64,000 bases of DNA from Prochlorococcus sp. scB241_528O2 (GTDB taxonomy: Bacteria; Cyanobacteriota; Cyanobacteriia; PCC-6307; Cyanobiaceae). A program made the translations under genes and the position numbers. Positions 1 to 8,556 of the stretch are shown piece after piece. Positions within the stretch are counted from its first letter, which is position 1. Each line of letters starts with the position of its first letter. Under the pieces are notes generated by a model. That model did no database searches. It saw nothing but the letters and a program-made list of their open reading frames with translations, and was not told where the DNA came from. The DNA is taken from contig JFLJ01000108.1 of NCBI GenBank assembly GCA_000634115.1, forward strand, positions 1-64,000, written 5' to 3'.

Positions 1-1188
<1,188 letters not shown>

Positions 1189-1202
1189 ACCAGATTAAAA
1201 AA

Positions 1203-1227
1203 TTGAGGAGATTCTTTTTCTCCTCAA
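1203..1227 (+). promoter_or_regulatory. Hairpin in the rbcL-rbcS spacer
   Basis: Perfect inverted repeat TTGAGGAG...CTCCTCAA (8 bp, 9 with the next A-T pair, loop of about 7-9 nt) located 14 bases after the rbcL stop. No T-run follows, so it is not a classic terminator. It may protect the 3' end of an rbcL message or mark a processing site between rbcL and rbcS; that role is inference. Confidence 0.5.
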
Positions 1228-1281
1228 ACTTCTACAAATCTCGTTTTATTACGGGTAATAACATTCACATTTAAATTAATT

Positions 1282-1623
1282 ATGCCTTTCCAGAGCACAG
1301 TAGGCGACTATCAAACAGTTGCAACCCTGGAAACATTCGGTTTCTTACCACCGATGACCCAGGAAGAAATATATGATCAAATTGCATACATAATTGCTCA
1401 AGGCTGGAGTCCTGTTATTGAGCATGTTCACCCTAGTGGAAGTATGCAAACTTATTGGTCTTATTGGAAACTCCCATTCTTTGGGGAAAAAGATCTTAAC
1501 TTGATTGTAAGTGAATTAGAGGCGTGTCATAGAGCATACCCTGATCACCATGTAAGAATAATCGGTTACGATGCTTACACCCAAAGCCAAGGAACAGCTT
1601 TCGTAGTTTTCCAAGGACGCTAA
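1282..1623 (+). CDS. rbcS: RuBisCO small subunit
   Basis: Small subunit of form IA RuBisCO, which caps the L8 core in the L8S8 enzyme. The 113-aa length fits the cyanobacterial family. Recognisable family segments are the N-terminal FGFLPPMTQEEIYDQI, the YWSYWKLPFFG core strand and the C-terminal ACHRAYPDHHVRIIGYD. The ATG at 1282 follows an AT-rich leader without a clear Shine-Dalgarno sequence, as is common for this genome type. It lies 93 bases after rbcL and is followed by a strong hairpin before csoS2, consistent with high expression of rbcLS relative to later operon genes. Function is secure by family likeness and by context. Confidence 0.98.
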   Translation: MPFQSTVGDYQTVATLETFGFLPPMTQEEIYDQIAYIIAQGWSPVIEHVHPSGSMQTYWSYWKLPFFGEKDLNLIVSELEACHRAYPDHHVRIIGYDAYTQSQGTAFVVFQGR

Positions 1624-1645
1624 ATCTACTTTATGTAGTAAATAT

Positions 1646-1677
1646 CTTTCTCCAAAAAAATTTGGAGAAAGTTTTTT
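1646..1677 (+). terminator. Terminator-like hairpin between rbcS and csoS2 (probable attenuator)
   Basis: Perfect 11-bp stem CTTTCTCCAAA / TTTGGAGAAAG with a 4-nt A loop, followed directly by six T. This is the form of an intrinsic terminator. Because csoS2 and four further carboxysome genes follow in the same direction with no strong new promoter obvious in the short spacer, partial read-through is the likely design: it would make rbcLS message much more abundant than shell-gene message. The structure is seen directly; the attenuating role is inference. Confidence 0.75.
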
Positions 1678-1713
1678 AAAAGATTTTTTAAAAGAGTTTT
1701 AAATTTGAAGATT

Positions 1714-4014
1714 ATGTCAAAAAAAACCAGTAGAGAGATTGCACTAGAAAGAAGAAAGGCGATGAGTGATAGCGGCAAAAAAGCTTCTGCTTATTCTTCA
1801 ACTACTAAAGATAGAGTTCGATCTTCTCAAGACATACAGATTTCTGGGATTCAGTCTTCTCCTAATAATCAAAATATTACTAAACCCGCTACAAAACATA
1901 TTCCAAAAACTAAGTTTAATAGAAAGTCTTCTTCAACAACTTTATCTAGTAAAGAGTTAGTTATAGAGCGAAGAAAAGCAATGTCTACTCATGGAAAATC
2001 AGCTATATCTTCATCTGATAGAACCCGTACTGATGTTAAAAAAGAAATTCCTGTAAACGAAGTTAAATCTACTGCTGGTAAAAATCAAGAAGCTCAAAAT
2101 TCACATGATACAGAAACTAAAACACTAAAACCAAACGTTAAAAGAAGAATTAATCAGAAGAGAAAACCTATTGCTAATAAAAGTAGAGATATTGTTTTAG
2201 CGAGAAGAGAAGCTCAATCTAAGCATGGTAAATCAGCATCTAAACAAAATAATAGTGCAGCTTCTTTAGCTAGAAGGGGAGATCCAGATTTAAGTAGTAG
2301 AGAAATTTCTCAGAGAGTAAGAGAGCTAAGAAGTAAAACCGGTGCTACAGGTAGTAATAAAAGTAATGGTAAATGTAGACCATGTGGTCCAAATAAAAAT
2401 GGAGCCAAACAAAATATTGCTGATGCCAGTTGGAAAGTTGGCAAAAGTGAAACTGATTCAGGTCAAATAGTTACTGGAACACAAGCCAATAGATCTCTAA
2501 AAACTACAGGTAATGAAGCAAGTACATGTAGAACAGTTACTGGCACCCAATATATGGGAGCAGATGTGATTGATCAATTTTGCCAAGATAGACCAAGTTA
2601 TAAACAACCACTAAGATCTACTGTTACCTCAACAACATCAGGTAATAAAGTAACGGGGAATGAAGTTGGTAGATCTGAGAGGGTCACAGGGGATGAGCCA
2701 GGAACTTGTAAAAACCTAACAGGTACCGAATATGTATCTGCTAATCAATCGCAGAAGTATTGTGGTGATGTTCCAAAAAATCCCTCAAAGGTTAAACATA
2801 GTACTACAACTGATGGGTTAAAAGTCTCTGGATCGCTTCCTGGTAGATCAACCCTAGTTACTGGAGATGAATCAGGTTCTGGACATCAATTAACTGGAGA
2901 TCAATATCTTGGCTCTGAGCTAAATCCAAAAGGCAAAGCATTCGAAAAAGTTGGTATTTACAACACTCTTAATGGGAATAATTTAACTGGTACGGGGGTA
3001 GGAAGATCAGATCATATGACAGGCAATGAACATGGTAGTTGCAAAAATATAACTGGTGATGAGTACATAGGATCTCAACAATATGAGAAGTTTTGCGGTT
3101 CAAAACCAAAACCAGAAGCTAGGAAAGTAGGTTTAAGCCTTTCATCAAAGTCTAATTTGATAAGTGGCACTATGACGGGAAGATCAAAAAGCGTGACTGG
3201 AGATGAACCTGGTTCATGCAAAGTATTAACAGGAACACCATACGCTGGGTTAGATCAGATCAATGAGAATTGTTCTACTGAGATTTCTGAAGATATGAAA
3301 TCCCGAGCGACAGTTAATTCTGGAAATAATTCAAATGCCAGACTTACAGGCCAACAACCAGGTATTGGTGGTGTAATGACTGGGGCTAAGAAAGGTGCTT
3401 GTAAGAATTTAACAGGGACTCCATATGTTGGTGGAGATCAGTTCTCAAATGCTTGCGATAATCCTCCAAATGATACAGCCTATGCAAATCAGGAAAAGTC
3501 AGCAGGAAATTCTTGGAAAGATTTCTCAGTTAAGTCACCATCAAGAGATAAATATACAGAAAAAAATACCCAAGGTGTTACTGGTAATGAATATGAAAAT
3601 GGTTCAAAGATAACTGGACCTTTTGATATGGCAGTAGATAAGGTAACTGGAACTGAACGATTTAGATTTGAGCCAAACAAAAATATTACTTATAAACAAA
3701 AAATGCAAATTGAAGAGACCGAACGTGCTGCAAAGACACCAGAAAAAAGAGTCGCATCTAGAATTACTGGTGAAGGACAATCAGTGGGAAACGTAACTGG
3801 CGATGATTGGGATCGTGGTGATAAGGTAACAGGTACAGAGGGAGCTTCTTCTAGGAAGAGAAATCCATCAAGAGCAGGATTCATGAGTGCAATGCCACCT
3901 TTAGAAGTTAAAAGAAATGAGGAAACAGAAAAACCAGATTTCTTAATAACTGGATCTAGTGGGAATACTCGTGAAGGACAACTTGTTACCTTTTCAGGTG
4001 GTGCAAGAGGTTAA
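1714..4014 (+). CDS. csoS2: Carboxysome assembly protein CsoS2
   Basis: Intrinsically disordered scaffold that links RuBisCO to the alpha-carboxysome shell. Three regions are visible. The N-terminal part (about residues 1-215) has four basic helical repeats such as SREIALERRKAMS, SKELVIERRKAMS, SRDIVLARREAQS and SREISQRVRELRS, the known RuBisCO-binding type. The middle part (about 245-585) has six repeats built of (V/I/L)TG(T/N/D) triplets, most with a Cys pair. The C-terminal part (about 619-766) has two further VTG-type repeats and the end segment FLITGSSGNTREGQLVTFSG. I prefer the ATG at 1714 (MSKKTSREI...); the track uses a TTG three codons upstream at 1705. The third middle repeat lacks its cysteines (GSGHQL; no terminal C). 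At 766 aa it is full length, and no internal frameshift product is evident. csoSCA begins 7 bases after the stop. Confidence 0.97.
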   Translation: MSKKTSREIALERRKAMSDSGKKASAYSSTTKDRVRSSQDIQISGIQSSPNNQNITKPATKHIPKTKFNRKSSSTTLSSKELVIERRKAMSTHGKSAISSSDRTRTDVKKEIPVNEVKSTAGKNQEAQNSHDTETKTLKPNVKRRINQKRKPIANKSRDIVLARREAQSKHGKSASKQNNSAASLARRGDPDLSSREISQRVRELRSKTGATGSNKSNGKCRPCGPNKNGAKQNIADASWKVGKSETDSGQIVTGTQANRSLKTTGNEASTCRTVTGTQYMGADVIDQFCQDRPSYKQPLRSTVTSTTSGNKVTGNEVGRSERVTGDEPGTCKNLTGTEYVSANQSQKYCGDVPKNPSKVKHSTTTDGLKVSGSLPGRSTLVTGDESGSGHQLTGDQYLGSELNPKGKAFEKVGIYNTLNGNNLTGTGVGRSDHMTGNEHGSCKNITGDEYIGSQQYEKFCGSKPKPEARKVGLSLSSKSNLISGTMTGRSKSVTGDEPGSCKVLTGTPYAGLDQINENCSTEISEDMKSRATVNSGNNSNARLTGQQPGIGGVMTGAKKGACKNLTGTPYVGGDQFSNACDNPPNDTAYANQEKSAGNSWKDFSVKSPSRDKYTEKNTQGVTGNEYENGSKITGPFDMAVDKVTGTERFRFEPNKNITYKQKMQIEETERAAKTPEKRVASRITGEGQSVGNVTGDDWDRGDKVTGTEGASSRKRNPSRAGFMSAMPPLEVKRNEETEKPDFLITGSSGNTREGQLVTFSGGARG

Positions 4015-4021
4015 ATAAATA

Positions 4022-5551
4022 ATGCCTTTAAGAGGACTGGCTAAAGCCAAGAACTACACATTGGGGCCTACAGCTCCAATGAAAACTTTTACGGAAAATA
4101 TTCATAGACAAACTAAAGAATCAAATAACTTAAGAAATTCTGGAAAGTCTCATAAATTAACTAATAATATCCAAAATGAAAATCTATATAGGTATGAAAG
4201 CAAAATAAAAAGTGATTTTGACAAAATTGTTCCAACTCTAAAGGAAATTGCTCAAATACAACATCATGAAGATTTTATAAATACAGCTCAGGCAATATCA
4301 AAGAAAAATTTAGGAATAGATCTTCCTCTTCATGTATTAGATAAATCTTGGGTTAAACCTCTTGATATGAGAGCTCTATACGCATGGTGTGCTTTCAAAC
4401 AACATGATAAACTTAGTGACAATTTTTTTAACAATGATCCTCTTGAAGGTGCTTCTGGAAGTAAATGTGCTGAATACTTTGAAAATTTTCTTTTAGATTG
4501 TGGAATACATTTACTTGATATAACCCCTTGTTCAGATGGGAGATTAGCTCATTCAGTCGCATATGTAATGAGAATACCTTTTAGTTCAGTAAGAAGAAGA
4601 TCCCATGCTGGTGCAATGTTTGATATTGAAAATACAGTAAATCGATGGGTGAAAACTGAACATAAAAGATATAGGGAGAATATCCCTAATGAAGCTCACA
4701 AAGATACTCGATACTTAAAAGTGGTAACTTATCATTTTAGTTCTGTAGACCCTTTGCATCAGGGATGCGCAGCTCATGGGAGTAATGATCAGTTGGCTGC
4801 AGAGGAAGGTAGAAAAAAACTATATGCTTTTAAAGAGGCTGTAGAAAATAGTTTTTGCTGCGGAGCTTCCGTGGACTTATTATTAATTGGACTTGATACA
4901 GACACTGATTCATTAAAAATACATTTATCAACTAGCGATGGCAATATAGATTTAGAAAAAACTATTTCTACTTTAGAAATTTATAATTCAACAATAAATT
5001 TTTCAAAAGAGGATGCAGAGAGCGAAATTTGTCAGACAATTTCTAATCAATCTTCAAAAGATAAACTCCATGGAATAGAAAAATTTATCTATAAATTAAT
5101 TGTCAATAATATTTCTCAAATTGATTATGTGAAGAATTTTTATAATGGTTCTTATGAAGATATTGGTCATGCAGAAAGGTTTATTGGAGTTGGTATAGGT
5201 TTCAAAGAAGTACATCTCAGAAATTTAACTTATTTTTCTCATTTAGATACGGTTGAAGAAGGGGCTCCAGATTTAGATGTAGGAGTGAAGATTTTTACTG
5301 GATTAAATGTTTCTCAAGATTTACCTATTCCAGTTGTAATAAGATTTGATTACTCTGGAAAAGTACCTGGTGCAAAAGAGAGAGCAATAAAAGATTGTGA
5401 AAGAGTTAATAATGCGATATCAATTAGATATAAAAATTTAGTTGATCAGGGTTTGTTACATACTTGCTCTACTATTAGAGATAGGGATAACATTCATTCC
5501 GCCCAAATTATTGGAATGTCTTTAGATAAAAAAACAGAGGAGGCTCACTAG
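4022..5551 (+). CDS. csoS3: Carboxysomal carbonic anhydrase CsoSCA (CsoS3)
   Basis: Converts bicarbonate to CO2 inside the carboxysome for RuBisCO. The 509-aa length fits the family. The zinc site can be read: Cys170 in TPCSDGRLAH, His238 in VTYHFS, and Cys249 in HQGCAAHG, with the Asp172/Arg174 dyad next to the first Cys. The spacing closely matches that known for the Halothiobacillus enzyme (Cys-Asp-Arg, then His, then Cys 11 residues later). The first 60 or so residues are basic and low in structure, as in homologues where this tail anchors the enzyme. The ATG at 4022 is 7 bases after csoS2, so the two are co-transcribed and probably translationally coupled. The 3' end contains the Shine-Dalgarno of csoS4A. 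Confidence 0.97.
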   Translation: MPLRGLAKAKNYTLGPTAPMKTFTENIHRQTKESNNLRNSGKSHKLTNNIQNENLYRYESKIKSDFDKIVPTLKEIAQIQHHEDFINTAQAISKKNLGIDLPLHVLDKSWVKPLDMRALYAWCAFKQHDKLSDNFFNNDPLEGASGSKCAEYFENFLLDCGIHLLDITPCSDGRLAHSVAYVMRIPFSSVRRRSHAGAMFDIENTVNRWVKTEHKRYRENIPNEAHKDTRYLKVVTYHFSSVDPLHQGCAAHGSNDQLAAEEGRKKLYAFKEAVENSFCCGASVDLLLIGLDTDTDSLKIHLSTSDGNIDLEKTISTLEIYNSTINFSKEDAESEICQTISNQSSKDKLHGIEKFIYKLIVNNISQIDYVKNFYNGSYEDIGHAERFIGVGIGFKEVHLRNLTYFSHLDTVEEGAPDLDVGVKIFTGLNVSQDLPIPVVIRFDYSGKVPGAKERAIKDCERVNNAISIRYKNLVDQGLLHTCSTIRDRDNIHSAQIIGMSLDKKTEEAH

Positions 5552-5553
5552 TT

Positions 5554-5811
5554 ATGTTGATTTGTAAGGTTGTAAAACCGCTTGTATCTACAAATAGGAT
5601 TCCTGGTTTTGAACATAAACATCTTCAGGTTGTTTTGGATGGATCCTCAAGTAAGGTTGCAGTAGATGCTGTTGGCTGTAAGCCAGGAGATTGGGTTATA
5701 TGTGTTGGAAGTTCTGCTGCTAGAGAAGCTGCAGGAAGCAAATCTTATCCAAGTGATTTAACGATTGTTGGAATAATAGATCATTGGGATCCTGATAATT
5801 CGAAAAACTAG
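5554..5811 (+). CDS. csoS4A: Carboxysome pentameric vertex protein CsoS4A
   Basis: Shell vertex protein of the BMV (CcmL/EutN, Pfam EutN_CcmL) family; pentamers close the corners of the icosahedral shell. The 85 aa begin MLICKVVKPLVSTNRIPGFEH, typical of the family, and contain the PGDWVICVGSSAAREA strand-turn that forms the pore region. A strong AGAGGAGG ribosome site (about 5536-5543) sits 10 bases before the ATG, inside the end of csoSCA, unlike most genes here. Only a 2-base gap separates it from csoSCA. Its own stop codon overlaps the ribosome site of csoS4B. Confidence 0.96.
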   Translation: MLICKVVKPLVSTNRIPGFEHKHLQVVLDGSSSKVAVDAVGCKPGDWVICVGSSAAREAAGSKSYPSDLTIVGIIDHWDPDNSKN

Positions 5812-5824
5812 GAGGATAGAAATC

Positions 5825-6073
5825 TTGGAAATCATGAAGGTATTAGGAAGAATGGTATGTACTCAAAGAGTCGCTGGACTAGGCCATATGAATTTACGAA
5901 TTTTAGAAAATAATAAGGGGAAGAAGTTAGTTGCTGTTGATCCTGTTGGTGCTAGAGAAGGTAACTGGGTTTTTACAGCTAGTGGTTCAGCTGCGAGATT
6001 TGCATGCCCTAATCCAGAAGTTCAAACCGATTTAACAATTGGAGGTATTATTGATTACTGGGAGAGTGATTAA
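5825..6073 (+). CDS. csoS4B: Carboxysome pentameric vertex protein CsoS4B
   Basis: Second vertex pentamer of the same family, parallel to csoS4A (MKVLGRMVCTQRVAGLGH; GNWVFTASGSAARFA). Start choice: a strong AGGAGG at 5810-5815 lies 9 bases before the TTG at 5825 but 18 bases before the ATG at 5834, so the sequence favours the TTG start (82 aa); the ATG start would give 79 aa. The AGGAGG overlaps the csoS4A stop codon TAG, suggesting tight translational coupling of the two vertex proteins. It is the last shell gene seen in this operon. Confidence 0.95.
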   Translation: MEIMKVLGRMVCTQRVAGLGHMNLRILENNKGKKLVAVDPVGAREGNWVFTASGSAARFACPNPEVQTDLTIGGIIDYWESD

Positions 6074-6088
6074 AGTTTTTAACTTAAA

Positions 6089-6108
6089 AAAGTTTCATGA
6101 GAAACTTT
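6089..6108. other. Inverted repeat after csoS4B
   Basis: Perfect 8-bp inverted repeat AAAGTTTC-ATGA-GAAACTTT 16 bases after the csoS4B stop. No T-run follows on the plus strand (A-residues precede it, so the minus strand would read into a T-run). It may be a 3'-end stabilising hairpin of the shell transcript; the role is uncertain. Confidence 0.35.
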
Positions 6109-6148
6109 GCTGATTGTATAGTGTAATAAGTCTTGAAAAAAGAATTTA

Positions 6149-6388
6149 ATGTGGAATGAAAGAGAATCACCTTTGAGGATCGAAAAAAGATTTGAATTTG
6201 AGGAATACTCAAAAATTAGTACTTTCATTGAGAAAATTGAGGAATTATGTAAAGAAAAGGATATCTATCCTAATATCAGCTTCGGTAAGAATTTTGTTAG
6301 TATTTCGGTGTTCTTAGATAATAAAAAAATATCCAATAAGGAAAAAGATTTTTCAAAGGATATAGATAAATTTTATTTAGAAGATTAA
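6149..6388 (+). CDS. acRAF-like alpha-carboxysome RuBisCO assembly factor (pterin-4a-carbinolamine dehydratase fold)
   Basis: Small 79-aa protein with the alternating pattern of the pterin-4a-carbinolamine dehydratase (PCD) family: a basic first strand (IEKRFEFEEY), a helix (FIEKIEELCKEKDIYP), then strands NISFGKNFVSISVFL. The classical catalytic His-His motif before the PNI segment is not seen, which agrees with the PCD-like proteins encoded next to cso operons that act as RuBisCO folding or assembly factors rather than enzymes. It follows csoS4B by 75 bases on the same strand. The assignment rests on position and fold-pattern likeness; sequence likeness alone is weak because the protein is short and Lys/Glu-rich. 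Confidence 0.75.
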   Translation: MWNERESPLRIEKRFEFEEYSKISTFIEKIEELCKEKDIYPNISFGKNFVSISVFLDNKKISNKEKDFSKDIDKFYLED

Positions 6389-6394
6389 TCCTTT

Positions 6395-6622
6395 TTAATA
6401 ATTATTGGGATTAGCAATATCTCTTTTAATTAAAGCCATTAAATATTTAGGGGCTTTATATCTTCCTGGTAGACATCTATTTAAAGTTTCAAGATGACCC
6501 CAACATACTGTCTTTTCTATATCTTTAACTGAGTTGCCTTTCAAAATTAATAGTCTAAGAGCTTTACAAAATAAAGGATAGCCTGCTTCTAATTCATCTA
6601 TATTGAGCTTTGCTGTTGACAT
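6395..6622 (-). CDS. Conserved picocyanobacterial small protein (DUF3136-like)
   Basis: About 75 aa if translation starts at MSTAKLNIDELEAG (start at 6622); the track extends to 6643 with MVIPIWS, which looks less natural. It contains a compact helical segment GYPLFCKALRLLILKG followed by a CWGHLETLNRCLPGRYK motif and a conserved tail ALIKRDIANPNNY. I recall this as a DUF3136-type family restricted to marine cyanobacteria, with no known function. The Arg/Lys-rich helices could suggest nucleic-acid binding, but nothing shows it. It is convergent with the acRAF gene, six bases away. Confidence 0.75.
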   Translation of the reverse strand: MSTAKLNIDELEAGYPLFCKALRLLILKGNSVKDIEKTVCWGHLETLNRCLPGRYKAPKYLMALIKRDIANPNNY

Positions 6623-6707
6623 AGACCAAATAGGAATTACCAAATATTAATCTATACAAATATGGTGCAAAGTTGAATCATATTTCAAATTTCTCAATAA
6701 ATAGAAA

Positions 6708-7100
6708 TTAATCTAGAAATGCTACACAATCTATTTCAACTAAAACTCCTTTGGGTAGAGATGAAACCTCTACACAGGCCCTTGCAGGAGGATTTTCTAT
6801 GTTGAAAAAGTCACTATATATATTATTTACAATTTGAAAATTACTTAGATCGGTTAAGTATATAGTTGTTTTCACAACATCCTCAATATTCGCTCCACCA
6901 GCTTTTAGAACAGCTGAGAGATTTTTTAAAACTTGAATAGTTTCCTTCTCGATATCACCTAAACATGTAATTTCATTTAAAGCTGGATCTATAGCAATTT
7001 GGCCAGAACAATAAATAAAATCCCCAGCTTTTATTGCTTGATTATAAGGTCCGACTGGATCTGGAGCATTAGATGTTTTAATGACTTGCTTTGGGGACAT
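6708..7100 (-). CDS. ridA: RidA/YjgF-family 2-iminobutanoate/2-iminopropanoate deaminase
   Basis: RidA proteins hydrolyse reactive enamine/imine intermediates made by PLP enzymes such as threonine dehydratase, protecting other PLP enzymes. The 130-aa length is typical. The family signature is complete: GPYNQAIKAG near the N-terminus, YCSGQIAIDP, the strand VVKTTIYLTDLSNF, and the C-terminal signature PPARACVEVSSLPKG with the substrate-carboxylate-binding Arg107, followed by VEID with the conserved Glu. It is transcribed in the same direction as gloB, 24 bases downstream of it, so the two may form a small detoxification unit. Confidence 0.95.
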   Translation of the reverse strand: MSPKQVIKTSNAPDPVGPYNQAIKAGDFIYCSGQIAIDPALNEITCLGDIEKETIQVLKNLSAVLKAGGANIEDVVKTTIYLTDLSNFQIVNNIYSDFFNIENPPARACVEVSSLPKGVLVEIDCVAFLD

Positions 7101-7124
7101 TTGTTTAAGATAATACCTATCTAT

Positions 7125-7865
7125 TTAAACCCATAAATCTTTATTTGCTCTTAAATAAGTAAATTCTTTTAAATTTTTTGCTCTTAAAAAAAGGTTGATT
7201 TTCATTTCTTCTTCTAGAAAAAATGGAATTGTCAATTCATTAAGAGAAAGTTTTTTTTCAACTTGCAAAAGTTTATTTTTTATATTTTGATCTTTGGGCT
7301 TGAGATTCAATGCCCACAATAGATTTGATTTGGTATATTCATGAGCACAATAAATTAGTGTATTTGGTGGTAATGACTTTATTCTTTCTAAAGAAGAGTA
7401 CATTTGTTCATAAGTTCCTTCAAAAATTCTTCCACAGCCACCTGAAAATAATGTGTCACCAATAAAGAGAACAGGATTTTTGCCATTCAAAAAGAAGGCG
7501 ATATGTGAGCTTGTATGCCCTAATACTTCAATTATCTTTACTTCTTCACCTAAAATATTTAAAGTTTCTCCATCCTTTACAGATATATTTTGAAAAGGTA
7601 TTCTCTTTTTTTCTTTGCAAGAAGCGATCACCTTAACATTTGGCCATCTTTTAATAAGATTTTTCGTTCCTCCAATATGATCTGAATGATGATGCGTTTG
7701 CAAAATAGCTTTTAATTGAAAATTGTTTTCATCTATATAACTTATTACTGGTTCATGTACAGATGGGTCTATAACTACTACTGATTTATCTTTTTCCCAC
7801 AACCAAATGACATTATCACTTAAAACTCTTAGTCCTATTATATTTTGAGCTTTATTAAAATCCAT
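7125..7865 (-). CDS. gloB: Hydroxyacylglutathione hydrolase (glyoxalase II)
   Basis: Metallo-beta-lactamase-fold thioesterase that hydrolyses S-lactoylglutathione to D-lactate and glutathione in methylglyoxal detoxification. The metal motif [10 protein letters not shown] lies at residues 57-66, with further ligands in [23 protein letters not shown] and CAHEYT. I choose [14 protein letters not shown] (start at 7865, 246 aa) because the ORF-track start at 8036 runs far into hisG on the other strand and adds no family sequence. With this start, gloB and hisG are divergent with 40 bases between them. ridA follows. Glutathione use fits the glutathione reductase and GST-like genes later in the window. 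Confidence 0.94.
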   Translation of the reverse strand: MDFNKAQNIIGLRVLSDNVIWLWEKDKSVVVIDPSVHEPVISYIDENNFQLKAILQTHHHSDHIGGTKNLIKRWPNVKVIASCKEKKRIPFQNISVKDGETLNILGEEVKIIEVLGHTSSHIAFFLNGKNPVLFIGDTLFSGGCGRIFEGTYEQMYSSLERIKSLPPNTLIYCAHEYTKSNLLWALNLKPKDQNIKNKLLQVEKKLSLNELTIPFFLEEEMKINLFLRAKNLKEFTYLRANKDLWV

Positions 7866-7905
7866 TGTTGAATTAGAATTAAGAATCCTTGGGAAAAATT
7901 GATCT

Positions 7906-8544
7906 ATGTTTACTATAGCTTTACCAAAAGGAGCTCTGTTAGAAGATTCAATTTCAATTTTTAAAAAAGCTGGGTTGGATTTCTCTGATGCTTTGGAAGA
8001 AAATAATAGATCATTAACCTTTGAATCAAATTGCAAACGGGCTAAAGCTTTATTGGTAAGAAATGGGGATGTTCCTGCTTATGTTAGTTATGGACAGGCT
8101 GATTTGGGTATTGTTGGATATGACGTATTACTAGAATCTGAACTAAAAGTTGCAAAATTACTTGATTTGGGATTTGGGGGCTGTCATATGTCATTGGCGG
8201 TTAAGAAAAATAGTAATTATTCAAAACCAACTGATCTGCCTGTTAATTGTAAAGTAGCGAGTAAATTTACAAAAACTGCAAGATCGTATTTTGATGAATT
8301 AAATATACCTGTAGAGATAGTCCATTTGACAGGATCAGTTGAACTTGGTCCTATAACAGGTATGGCAGAAGCGATAGTCGATTTAGTGGCAACAGGCAAG
8401 ACTCTTAAAGAGAATGGTTTAATTAAAATAGATGATCTTTTTTACTCGACTGCAAGACTAATTGGAAATCCTTTATCTATGAGGTTAGATGATAATCATC
8501 TCAGAGATACAATTTTATCAATAGAATCAATTAATGCTCTTTAG
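7906..8544 (+). CDS. hisG: ATP phosphoribosyltransferase, short form
   Basis: First enzyme of histidine synthesis: joins ATP and PRPP. The 212 aa match the short (HisG-S) form, which lacks the C-terminal histidine-sensing domain and in known cases needs the HisRS-like partner HisZ for activity. Family segments include [15 protein letters not shown] at the start, [13 protein letters not shown] and the PRPP-binding [17 protein letters not shown]. No hisZ is seen in the window. The ABC exporter gene begins 12 bases after its stop, so a transcription unit hisG-ABC-GNAT is plausible. Confidence 0.96.
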   Translation: MFTIALPKGALLEDSISIFKKAGLDFSDALEENNRSLTFESNCKRAKALLVRNGDVPAYVSYGQADLGIVGYDVLLESELKVAKLLDLGFGGCHMSLAVKKNSNYSKPTDLPVNCKVASKFTKTARSYFDELNIPVEIVHLTGSVELGPITGMAEAIVDLVATGKTLKENGLIKIDDLFYSTARLIGNPLSMRLDDNHLRDTILSIESINAL

Positions 8545-8556
8545 AAGATTAGCTAA

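Noticed and set aside
1646-1700. csoS2 promoter in the short rbcS-csoS2 spacer
   Set aside because: No convincing -35/-10 pair can be picked from the AT-rich sequence, so I do not list one.
7866-8036. N-terminal extension of the gloB ORF in the track
   Set aside because: The extra 57 residues overlap hisG on the other strand and match no glyoxalase family sequence; the internal Met at 7865 gives the right length.
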